Positions 1 through 4,719 of a stretch of DNA of 5,646 bases are shown piece by piece. The notes beneath the pieces are model-generated. The model was not told the origin of the DNA, did not search any database, and worked only from the letters and a program-made list of their open reading frames with translations. The stretch is from Phycisphaerae bacterium (GTDB lineage: Bacteria > Planctomycetota > Phycisphaerae > Tepidisphaerales > Tepidisphaeraceae). Within the stretch, counting starts at the first letter, position 1, and every line of letters starts with the position of its first letter. The translations under genes were made by a program, and so were the position numbers. The stretch spans positions 1 to 5,646 of the forward strand of contig JACMJD010000161.1 in the NCBI GenBank assembly GCA_014380825.1. Direction: 5' to 3'.

Positions 1-75
1 AATCGACACGAATGAACACGAATCCAGAGAATCAATTCTGAATTCATTCGTGAAGATTCGCGTCGATTCGTGTTC
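1..75. repeat. 10-bp-unit inverted repeat, ACACGAAT family, cut by window edge
   Basis: Bases 1-23 and 46-68 form an imperfect inverted repeat (19 of 23 positions pair), built from degenerate units around ACACGAAT on the left and ATTCGTG on the right. The right arm continues through GTGTTC at 70-75, whose partner would lie beyond position 1, so the element is truncated by the window. The same family recurs at 4634-4719. A second small dyad (AATTC around 34-45) lies in the loop. The element sits downstream of the PUR gene. No coding function is supported here. Confidence 0.75.
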
Positions 76-92
76 CGCTTTCGTAGTTTCAA

Positions 93-122
93 TCTGCGTT
101 CATCCGCGTTCATCTGCGGTTC
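93..122. repeat. 10-bp tandem repeat (TCTGCGTTCA family), three units
   Basis: Three consecutive 10-bp units are visible: TCTGCGTTCA, TCCGCGTTCA and TCTGCGGTTC. The array covers the stop codon (110-112) and the last three codons (113-121) of the PUR-domain gene, so the final Asn-Arg-Arg and the stop are encoded by repeat sequence. It lies next to the ACACGAAT-family element but has a different core word. Confidence 0.7.
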
Positions 123-661
123 TTATTCTCCGGCGGGCGCGGCCGCGGTTGGATCGGTGCCGGCGGCGGCTTCACCGATTTCGCGTCGGCGCCGCGCGAT
201 TTCTGCTCACCATTTCGCTTGGCCCAGAACCGTTCGCGCTTTTGCTTGACCTCCTCGGGGACGGGATGTTCGCGGAGGAATGCGACCGTGTCGGTCAGGA
301 GGTGGAAGAATTCCTTGAAGTCTTCGCTGAAGATGAGGATCTTCGTCTTGCGGACTTCGTCCGTTTCCGGATCGCGCTTGCCCTCGGTCAGGACGAGGAA
401 GTAATTCCCATTGCGTGCCTGCTTGATCTGGGCCGCGTACGTGCGCGGGCCGACAGATTTGAAGAATTTCTGGAACAGGATCTTCTGCTCATCCGCGCCG
501 GCGGCCGCGTTGTTGTTGTTCGCCGCCGACGATCCGCGCGCCCGCAGCGGTGGTGGCGGCGCCGCAGGCCGGGCCTGCTGCGGTTTGGCTTTCGGGAATG
601 CATTTGATCCAGTTCGTGTGAGCGGTTTCGCGTCCTGCTTCCCCGATTTGTTTGGCGGCAT
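110..661 (-). CDS. PUR-domain nucleic-acid-binding protein (DUF3276 family)
   Basis: The 183-residue product has one recognisable PUR-type domain at about residues 58-132, starting EQKILFQKFFKSVGPRTYAAQIK and continuing through NGNYFLVLTEG and TKILIFSEDFKEFFHLL. PUR domains bind single-stranded DNA or RNA, and the bacterial members are small proteins of poorly known role. The domain is flanked by low-complexity tails: a Pro/Ala/Asn-rich N-terminus with an AANNNNAAAG stretch at about 46-55, and a basic Pro/Arg/Lys-rich C-terminus from about 150, both probably disordered. I chose ATG at 661 because GGAG lies a few bases upstream on the minus strand. The frame stays open to 709, but the added 16 residues come from the intergenic repeat. 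The gene lies 69 bp downstream of lexA on the same strand, with a hairpin repeat between them. The family call is firm; the cellular role is unknown. Confidence 0.85.
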   Translation of the reverse strand: MPPNKSGKQDAKPLTRTGSNAFPKAKPQQARPAAPPPPLRARGSSAANNNNAAAGADEQKILFQKFFKSVGPRTYAAQIKQARNGNYFLVLTEGKRDPETDEVRKTKILIFSEDFKEFFHLLTDTVAFLREHPVPEEVKQKRERFWAKRNGEQKSRGADAKSVKPPPAPIQPRPRPPENKNRR

Positions 662-674
662 AGAGCTCCGAATG

Positions 675-734
675 AGAGTTGCTAGTTGCTGGTTTCTAGT
701 TGCTAGCAACTAGCAACTCGTAACTAGCAACTAG
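675..734. repeat. Heptamer inverted repeat (CTAGTTG family), 4+4 units
   Basis: The left arm has four 7-bp units at 675-702 (AGAGTTG, CTAGTTG, CTGGTTT, CTAGTTG). A central CTAG follows at 703-706. The right arm has four units at 707-734 (CAACTAG, CAACTCG, TAACTAG, CAACTAG). The inner 18 bp (696-713) are a perfect palindrome, and the outer units pair at 4 to 6 of 7 positions. The total is 28+4+28 bp. The last unit contains the lexA stop codon (731-733). Lying between lexA and the PUR gene, it could form a hairpin in a read-through transcript, but no T-run marks it as a classical terminator. Confidence 0.9.
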
Positions 735-1345
735 GCCTGATAGCTCCTCAACACCCCGATCACCACGCCCTGTACCTTCAAACGATCCGCATCCACGATT
801 CGCGGCTGCATCGTCGCGTTGGCGGGTTGAAGGCGGATCTTGCTTCCCTCGCGGTAGAAGCGCTTCAGCGTCGCTTCGCCGGTGTCTAGCAGCGCGACGA
901 CCTGTTCGCCGTTGCGGGCGGACTCGCGGCGTTCGATGACCACGTAATCGCCGTCCATCAGGTGATCGTCGATCATGCTGTCGCCGCGCACCTTCAACAC
1001 ATAGACGCCGGCTTTGGAGTGGAACATCGTTTCCAGATCCAGCTCTTCGCGATTTTCCACGGCTTCGATCGGGGAGCCGGCGGCGATGTTGCCGAGCAGC
1101 GGCAGCTTGGTGGCGCGTTCTTCGTCGGGGAGCCGGCCTTCACCCACTATTTCCAAAGAGCGAGCCTTGTGCTTGTCGCGCCGGATGACGCGCTTTTTTT
1201 CCAGCGCGCCGACGTGCTCGAAGATGGTCACCTTGCTTGTGCCGAGCTGATCCGCCAGTTCCTGCATCGTCGGCGAATAGCCATGCAAGTGGCGATAGTT
1301 TCGAATAGCCACGATTACGTCGAGTTGCCGGGGAGTGAGATTCAT
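731..1345 (-). CDS. lexA: LexA repressor, SOS-response regulator
   Basis: This 204-residue protein has the standard LexA length and plan. The N-terminal winged-helix DNA-binding domain spans about residues 1-65, with TPRQLDVIVAIRNY and HGYSPTMQELADQLG leading to the recognition region TIFEHVGALEKK. A linker follows, then the S24 self-cleavage domain. The cleavage bond is Ala89-Gly90 in GNIAAGSPIEA, the catalytic serine is Ser123 in VRGDSM, and the general-base lysine is Lys161 in EATLKRF, so all autoproteolysis residues are intact. In the family, RecA-DNA filaments trigger this cleavage and release SOS genes. ATG at 1345 is the natural start, because an in-frame TGA (1367-1369) lies just upstream; only a weak GGGA precedes it. 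A dyad at 1352-1377 is a candidate self-operator. The stop codon lies within a heptamer repeat. Confidence 0.97.
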   Translation of the reverse strand: MNLTPRQLDVIVAIRNYRHLHGYSPTMQELADQLGTSKVTIFEHVGALEKKRVIRRDKHKARSLEIVGEGRLPDEERATKLPLLGNIAAGSPIEAVENREELDLETMFHSKAGVYVLKVRGDSMIDDHLMDGDYVVIERRESARNGEQVVALLDTGEATLKRFYREGSKIRLQPANATMQPRIVDADRLKVQGVVIGVLRSYQA

Positions 1346-1643
1346 ATGAGTGTTCCCGATGAGTATTCATCTGGTACGCGCCGGCTTCGTCAGGCTGAGC
1401 GTTGGCGATGATCGCACTTGCGGCCGCATCCGCGGCGGACTGCAACGCCTGGCTCAACCCGCAAAGCAGCGCCTGCACCTCCTGCTCGTCCAGCACGGCC
1501 GGCTCCACCAACAACGCGCTGGGTCCGGTTGGAACCAGGCTCAAGTCATGTTCGACGGCCAGTTCGACCGGATCCTCAATGAATCCGATGCCGATTGGCT
1601 GTTCTTTGATCGAACCGTGTTGTGGTGGGGAATCCATTCCCAT
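1140..1643 (-). CDS. Coding-like ORF upstream of lexA, unknown product, 3' end unresolved
   Basis: From ATG at 1643 the minus strand encodes MGMDSPPQHGSIKEQPIG and onward. About 90 residues look like real protein: codons strongly favour G or C in the third position, and a helix-prone Leu/Ala/Gln/Glu stretch reads DEQEVQALLCGLSQALQSA. Initiation signals agree: GGAGA at 1652-1656 is 8 bases from the ATG, and a TTGACA promoter element lies upstream. The oddity is the end. No stop appears in this frame until 1140-1142, about 200 bp inside lexA, and the residues after about 1370 are Arg-rich and typical of an out-of-frame reading. The true product may end near 1367 through a frameshift (an in-frame TGA exists there in the lexA frame), the gene may be damaged, or the assembly may hold an indel. 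I do not recognise the family. Confidence 0.4.
   Translation of the reverse strand: MGMDSPPQHGSIKEQPIGIGFIEDPVELAVEHDLSLVPTGPSALLVEPAVLDEQEVQALLCGLSQALQSAADAAASAIIANAQPDEAGAYQMNTHREHSYESHSPATRRNRGYSKLSPLAWLFADDAGTGGSARHKQGDHLRARRRAGKKARHPARQAQGSLFGNSG
1352..1377. promoter_or_regulatory. Candidate LexA operator upstream of lexA
   Basis: A 26-bp imperfect dyad is centred at 1364/1365. Its core is GATGA-N4-TCATC (1358-1371), flanked by matching CC/GG and GT/AC pairs, so 10 of 13 half-site positions match. It ends 6 bp before the lexA start codon. The half-words ATGAGT and ATTCAT occur here (1359-1370) and again in swapped order across the start codon (ATTCAT 1340-1345, ATGAGT 1346-1351), with centres 19 bp apart. 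LexA usually represses its own gene, so the position fits. The sequence does not match the Escherichia coli or Bacillus SOS boxes, and LexA motifs differ between phyla. Confidence 0.45.
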
Positions 1644-1695
1644 GCTGCACGTCTCCAGCCGTTCCAACGGCCACGTTCGGAGGCTGTTCACTCAA

Positions 1696-1725
1696 ACACT
1701 ACCCTAACCTCGACTCGCATGTCAA
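1696..1725 (-). promoter_or_regulatory. Candidate promoter for the ORF starting at 1643
   Basis: On the minus strand a perfect -35 hexamer TTGACA (1725-1720) is followed after 18 bp by TAGTGT (1701-1696), which keeps the TA and final T of the -10 consensus. Transcription would start near 1689, leaving a leader of about 45 bases before the Shine-Dalgarno and ATG at 1643. It could also serve lexA as the distal gene. Confidence 0.4.
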
Positions 1726-1745
1726 TCGTGAACCAAGAAATTAAC

Positions 1746-1773
1746 CTGCTCGGTCTGATAATCAACCGAACAG
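1746..1773. promoter_or_regulatory. Operator-like dyad between divergent genes
   Basis: TCGGT (1750-1754) and ACCGA (1765-1769) are separated by 10 bp and flanked by CTG (1746-1748) and CAG (1771-1773), giving 9-base half-sites with 8 matches. The site lies between the minus-strand ORF starting at 1643 and the plus-strand yjfB-like gene, upstream of the TTGACA element of the former. Its size and spacing suit a dimeric regulator, but no bound protein can be named. Confidence 0.3.
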
Positions 1774-1832
1774 TTCCCGATTCGCATTTTCTTCCTGCTT
1801 CGGAGCGTCACGCACGTCTGATGACGAAGTAA

Positions 1833-1849
1833 TTGTGCCGGTTGTGCCG
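1833..1849. repeat. Direct repeat of TTGTGCCG before the yjfB-like gene
   Basis: TTGTGCCG occurs at 1833-1840 and again at 1842-1849, a 9-bp period, immediately before the GAGG ribosome-binding site (1855-1858). It would lie in the leader or core promoter of the yjfB-like gene. A regulatory role is only possible, not shown. Confidence 0.3.
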
Positions 1850-1863
1850 ATGATGAGGTTTAT

Positions 1864-2079
1864 ATGGATTTGGCAACAAGCTTTTCGAATCTGAGCCAGG
1901 CGAACACCATGTCGAAGGTGCAGATCGCCGTGGCGCAGAAGGTGATGGACAACCAGAAGATGCAGGGCGCCGCCGCGCTCGAGCTGCTCAACGCGGCCAG
2001 TTCCGGCCTCAGCAAAGCAGGCGATGAGCTTGTCGCGGCAGCGACGGGACTCGGGTCGCGGTTGGATACGTACGGCTGA
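1864..2079 (+). CDS. YjfB-family small protein (putative motility-associated)
   Basis: The 71-residue product matches the YjfB family in length and pattern: a short N-terminal segment MDLATSFSNLSQANTMSKVQ, a helix with AVAQKVMDNQKMQGAAALELLNAA, and a short polar C-terminus. Family members are often labelled as putative motility proteins, but their biochemical function is not established. There is no signal peptide or membrane segment. The start is supported by GAGG at 1855-1858, 5 bases before the ATG. The gene stands alone on the plus strand, with a candidate intrinsic terminator at 2135-2170, and no flagellar genes are in view. Family assignment rests on pattern recognition of a short sequence, so it is good but not certain. 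Confidence 0.8.
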   Translation: MDLATSFSNLSQANTMSKVQIAVAQKVMDNQKMQGAAALELLNAASSGLSKAGDELVAAATGLGSRLDTYG

Positions 2080-2086
2080 AGCGCGT

Positions 2087-2225
2087 AAGTCACAAGTCAC
2101 AACGGACAAATCACAAAGAAGCTCCAAAAACATGAAGCTCCAAATGGTCAAGCTGCCGTTTGGAGCTTTTCCGTTTTCGTTGCTTTCACATTTCTTTGTG
2201 ACTTGTGAGTTGTGATTTGTGAGTT
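2087..2225. repeat. Heptamer inverted repeat (GTCACAA family), 4+4 units with long loop
   Basis: The left arm (2087-2120) and right arm (2192-2225) are 34 bp each and pair at 29 of 34 positions. The left arm holds four 7-bp units at 2089-2116 (GTCACAA twice, then CGGACAA and ATCACAA). The right arm holds TTGTGAC, TTGTGAG, TTGTGAT and TTGTGAG at 2196-2223. The 71-bp interior contains the terminator of the yjfB-like gene. The element begins 8 bp after that gene's stop codon and ends just before the rnpB terminator. Confidence 0.9.
2135..2170 (+). terminator. Intrinsic terminator of the yjfB-like gene
   Basis: AAGCTCCAAA (2135-2144) pairs perfectly with TTTGGAGCTT (2159-2168). Four more pairs, two of them G-U, extend the stem inward to leave a six-base loop. 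The stem runs into TTTT (2167-2170), with another T-run soon after. GAAGCTCCAAA also occurs once more just upstream (2119-2129), a partial duplication of the left stem. Confidence 0.7.
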
Positions 2226-2237
2226 TTCCGTACCCCG

Positions 2238-2276
2238 AAAAACACGGCGGCGGAACCTTTACCGGTCCCGCCGCCG
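2238..2276 (-). terminator. Intrinsic terminator of rnpB
   Basis: Read on the minus strand, GGCGGCGGGACC (2275-2264) pairs with GGTTCCGCCGCC (2257-2246) through one G-U pair, with a six-base loop. A TTTTT run (2242-2238) follows. It lies about 10 bases past the 3' end of rnpB, the expected place for a terminator that leaves a short 3' trailer. Confidence 0.9.
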
Positions 2277-2285
2277 ATCTGTTTT

Positions 2286-2730
2286 GTCGCGGCCGCTTGT
2301 AAGCCGAATTCTGTTCCGCTCGCTTTCGCGAGCGGGGCGATCATTTCTCTAGGCCGATCATTGCTGATCGGCTCAAGCGACCTACCCGCGCCGACTTGTG
2401 CTTCCCGGGCCAGGAAGACTCGGACGCCTATTTGGTCTTGCTGCCGGTGGGGTTTGCCGTGCCGTTCATGTCACCACGAACGCGGTGCGCTCTTACCGCA
2501 CCATTTCACCCTTACTCGGGAGAGGTTAGAGGGTAGAGGTTAGAGGGTAGGAAAAAACTATTTCCTCACCTCTACCGTCTAACCTCTACCCTCTCCCGAG
2601 CGGTTTCTTTCTGTTGCACTTTCCGTCGGATTGCTCCGCGTCGCCGTTAGCGACCACCGTTGCCCGTTGCAGTTCGGACTTTCCTCACCCATGGACAAGC
2701 CATGAGTGCGACCGTCACTGCGACCGCGAC
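2286..2730 (-). ncRNA. rnpB: RNase P RNA, bacterial type A, with expanded P12
   Basis: This is the catalytic RNA that trims the 5' leader from precursor tRNAs, working with protein RnpA. Conserved blocks appear in order on the minus strand: GAGGAAAGTCCG (2686-2675), AGAAAGAAACCGC (2612-2600), GGTGCGGTAAGAGCGCACC (2502-2484), CAAGACCAAATAG (2440-2428), GGGTAGG (2387-2381, containing the GGU that contacts the tRNA CCA end), CCTAGAGAAATGATCGCC (2353-2336) and ACAGAATTCGGCTTA (2314-2300). Helix P4 is compensated: AAG-U-CCGAA pairs with TTCGG-CTT around the conserved bulged U, where Escherichia coli has CCGGG/CCCGG. P1 closes as GTCGCGGTCGC (2730-2720) with GCGGCCGCGAC (2296-2286), which fixes both ends. 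P3 and a P13 hairpin with a GTGA loop are also visible. P12 (2515-2600) is a 40-bp stem made of heptamer repeats. Promoter and terminator both fit. Confidence 0.97.
2515..2600. repeat. Heptamer inverted repeat (GAGGTTA family) forming RNase P helix P12
   Basis: Two 40-bp arms (2515-2554 and 2561-2600) enclose a 6-base loop. In plus-strand reading the left arm has four 7-bp units at 2522-2549 alternating GAGGTTA and GAGGGTA. The right arm has TCACCTC, TACCGTC, TAACCTC and TACCCTC at 2566-2593. Most positions pair, with scattered mismatches and G-U pairs. The hairpin starts directly after the conserved AACCGC block and ends directly before GTAAGGGTGAAA of rnpB, which is exactly the P12 position. 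Confidence 0.92.
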
Positions 2731-2736
2731 ATCTGT

Positions 2737-2766
2737 ATTATACGCTCCAATGGCAACAATTGTTGA
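2737..2766 (-). promoter_or_regulatory. rnpB promoter (sigma-70 type), inside the GH127 start region
   Basis: On the minus strand a perfect -10 TATAAT (2742-2737) lies 6 bases before the predicted RNA 5' end at 2730. TCAACA (2766-2761), matching the -35 consensus at 4 of 6 positions, lies 18 bp upstream. The -35 falls within the first codons of the GH127 gene. The same A/T box reads TATTAT on the plus strand (2736-2741), so it may serve both directions. Confidence 0.75.
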
Positions 2767-4597
2767 TACGTCGCGCAGCCCGAATGCAAAACAGCGTCCC
2801 GTCTCCATTTCAGCGGTGAAACTGAATGATTCGTTCTGGCAACCGCGGCGCGAGACGAACCGCATCGCAACGATCCCCTCTCAATACGCGCGTTGCGAAT
2901 CGACACACCGGATCGACAACTTTCGCCGCGCGTCGGGCGCGAAACAGGGCGATTTCGTCGGCATCTACTTCAACGACTCCGACGTTTACAAGTGGCTGGA
3001 GGCGGCTTCTTTTTCGCTAGCGTTTACGCGTGATTCGACTTTGCAGAAAATGGTCGACGACACGATCGACGTGATCGCCGCCGCTCAGCAACCGGATGGA
3101 TATCTCAACACCTACTTCATGTTCGACCTCGCGAAAGAGCGTTGGACGAACCTGAAGGACAAGCACGAGATGTACTGCGCCGGTCATCTCATCCAGGCGG
3201 CCGTCGCACATCACCGCGCAACGGGATCCGACAAACTCCTCGTTGTCGCGACCAAGCTCGCCGATCACATCTGCAACACATTCGGCCCCGAAGTATCCCG
3301 CAAGCGCCCTGGCTGCTGCGGTCACGAAGAGATCGAGATGGCTCTCGTTGAGCTGTATCGAACGACGCGCGATTCGAAATATCTCGACCAAGCCAAGTAC
3401 TTCGTCGACGCCCGCGGCCACTCACTTGTCGGCGGCGGCGAATATCACCAGGACCACAAACCCGTGCGCGAAATGGACCGCATGACCGGCCACGCGGTGC
3501 GACAGGTGTATCTCGCATGCGCGATGGCGGACTTGTGCGCGGAGATCGACGACGTCGCGCTTCGCGCCGCGACCGAGCGACTCTGGCAGAACATGACGAG
3601 CAAGCAGATGTACATCACCGGCGGGATCGGATCGCGCCACGAAGGCGAAGCCTTCGGCCGCGATTACGAGCTGCCCAACGAACGCGCGTACACCGAAACC
3701 TGCGCCGCGATCGGCAGCGTCATGTGGAACTGGCGGATGCTCCTGCTCACGGGCGAGTGGTGGTACGCGGATGTTCTCGAGCGCACGCTTTACAACGCGG
3801 TCCTGCCGGGCCTCTCACTGGACGGTCAAAGTTACTTTTATCAAAACCCGCTCGCCGACGACGGCTCGCATCGTCGCCAACCATGGTTCGGCTGCGCCTG
3901 CTGTCCGCCAAACGTGGCGCGATTGCTCGCGCAGCTTCCCGGGTATTTCTACAGCACGCGCGGTGATGATCAGATATTCACTCACCTCTACGCGAGCAAC
4001 TCCGCCGAGATTCCCCTCGGCGATCGCACGATCAAGCTCGAGCAAACGACGAACTATCCGTGGGACGGCCGCGTCGCGATCAAAGTGAACTCTGCGGGTC
4101 GATTCGCGCTCGACCTCCGCATCCCAAATTGGTCGCGCGGCGCGATGATCAACATCAACGGACAAACTCACGACGGGTCGAAGATCGACCGCGACTGGCG
4201 CGCCGGCGACGAAGTTGTGCTGGACATCCCAATAGGATCGGAGCTGATCGAAGCTCACCCGCACGTCGCCGAGAACACCGGCCGAGTCGCTATCATGCGC
4301 GGGCCGCTGGTGTATTGCGCCGAATCCATTGACAACCCGCAGGTCGATCTTCGCGACATCGAGCTACTACCGGGCGTTACGATTAGCGCACAGCACGACT
4401 CACCGCTTCTGAACGGCGTCACCACGCTGAAAGCACGCGCCGTCATCGATGCCCCCGTGAAAAACCGGCCAACGTATGAATCCGTGAAGCAGCGCCTGCA
4501 CGACCGACTCGAACGCGACGTGACATTCATCCCCCACTACGCCTGGGCCAATCGCGCGGCCGGGCGGATGCAGGTGTGGCATCGAGCATCAAGATGA
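2750..4597 (+). CDS. Glycoside hydrolase family 127 protein (beta-L-arabinofuranosidase-like)
   Basis: The 615-residue product belongs to GH127 (old name DUF1680), retaining enzymes that remove beta-L-arabinofuranose from plant or glycoprotein glycans using a zinc-bound cysteine nucleophile. The domain opens with KLNDSFWQPRRETNRIATIP near residue 24. The catalytic and metal residues are in place: acid/base Glu300 in GEAFG, ligands Glu316 and Cys318 in YTETCA, and the adjacent Cys384-Cys385 in GCACCPPN, of which the first corresponds to the nucleophile. The Glu300-to-Glu316 spacing of 16 equals that of the characterised HypBA1 enzyme (Glu322, Glu338). An alpha/alpha-barrel catalytic part is followed by beta-rich C-terminal sequence. 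There is no signal peptide, so it probably acts in the cytoplasm on imported sugars. ATG at 2750 has no Shine-Dalgarno; in-frame codons upstream (TTG 2660, ATG 2702) overlap rnpB. Exact substrate is uncertain, since related families share the fold. No transporter or other glycan gene is adjacent. Confidence 0.9.
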   Translation: MATIVDTSRSPNAKQRPVSISAVKLNDSFWQPRRETNRIATIPSQYARCESTHRIDNFRRASGAKQGDFVGIYFNDSDVYKWLEAASFSLAFTRDSTLQKMVDDTIDVIAAAQQPDGYLNTYFMFDLAKERWTNLKDKHEMYCAGHLIQAAVAHHRATGSDKLLVVATKLADHICNTFGPEVSRKRPGCCGHEEIEMALVELYRTTRDSKYLDQAKYFVDARGHSLVGGGEYHQDHKPVREMDRMTGHAVRQVYLACAMADLCAEIDDVALRAATERLWQNMTSKQMYITGGIGSRHEGEAFGRDYELPNERAYTETCAAIGSVMWNWRMLLLTGEWWYADVLERTLYNAVLPGLSLDGQSYFYQNPLADDGSHRRQPWFGCACCPPNVARLLAQLPGYFYSTRGDDQIFTHLYASNSAEIPLGDRTIKLEQTTNYPWDGRVAIKVNSAGRFALDLRIPNWSRGAMININGQTHDGSKIDRDWRAGDEVVLDIPIGSELIEAHPHVAENTGRVAIMRGPLVYCAESIDNPQVDLRDIELLPGVTISAQHDSPLLNGVTTLKARAVIDAPVKNRPTYESVKQRLHDRLERDVTFIPHYAWANRAAGRMQVWHRASR

Positions 4598-4633
4598 TGG
4601 AACCGCAGTTGCACGCGGATTGAAATGCAGTTT

Positions 4634-4719
4634 TCCACGAATGCTCACGAATGAACACGAATGAACACGAATAAGAAATGCATTTTCATTATTCGTGACC
4701 ATTCGTGTTCATTCGTGGA
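4634..4719. repeat. 10-bp-unit inverted repeat (AACACGAATG family)
   Basis: The left arm has four 10-bp units at 4634-4673, consensus AACACGAATG. The right arm has three units at 4690-4719 (TATTCGTGAC, CATTCGTGTT, CATTCGTGGA). The outermost CCACGAAT/ATTCGTGG pair exactly (4635-4718). The interior contains the palindrome-like AAATGCATTT. It fills the gap between two convergent genes and ends directly against the stop codon of the DUF4259 gene (4720-4722). It could stop or insulate transcription from both sides, but no clear T-run is present. Confidence 0.9.

Noticed and set aside
662..709. N-terminal extension of the PUR protein from an upstream start at 709
   Set aside because: The extra 16 residues are encoded by the CTAGTTG-family repeat, and ATG 661 has its own GGAG.
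1644..1691. GTG at 1691 as start of the ORF upstream of lexA
   Set aside because: It lies at the predicted transcription start, while ATG 1643 has a well-spaced GGAGA.
1350..1832. Plus-strand open frames over the lexA upstream region
   Set aside because: They are Ser/Thr/Cys- or Arg-rich, and the minus-strand frame in the same place has clear coding bias with ribosome-binding and promoter signals.
1827..1853. Sigma-28 flagellar promoter for the yjfB-like gene (GCCGATGA at 1846-1853)
   Set aside because: No TAAA element occurs 15 bp upstream, and the -10 would overlap the ribosome-binding site region, leaving no leader for it.
2381..2440. RNase P RNA lacking the GGU motif that contacts the tRNA CCA end
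   Set aside because: On recheck the motif is present in GGGTAGG (2387-2381), at the position equivalent to Escherichia coli 292-294.
2361..2543. Small plus-strand ORF opposite rnpB
   Set aside because: It is antisense to conserved RNase P RNA blocks and its end is repeat sequence.
2660..2749. GH127 start at TTG 2660 or ATG 2702
   Set aside because: Both lie within the rnpB transcript, and the added residues are not part of the GH127 domain. ATG 2702 cannot be excluded outright.
4634..4719. CRISPR array
   Set aside because: The units are directly adjacent without spacers, only 10 bp long, and arranged as an inverted pair of arrays; no cas genes are present.
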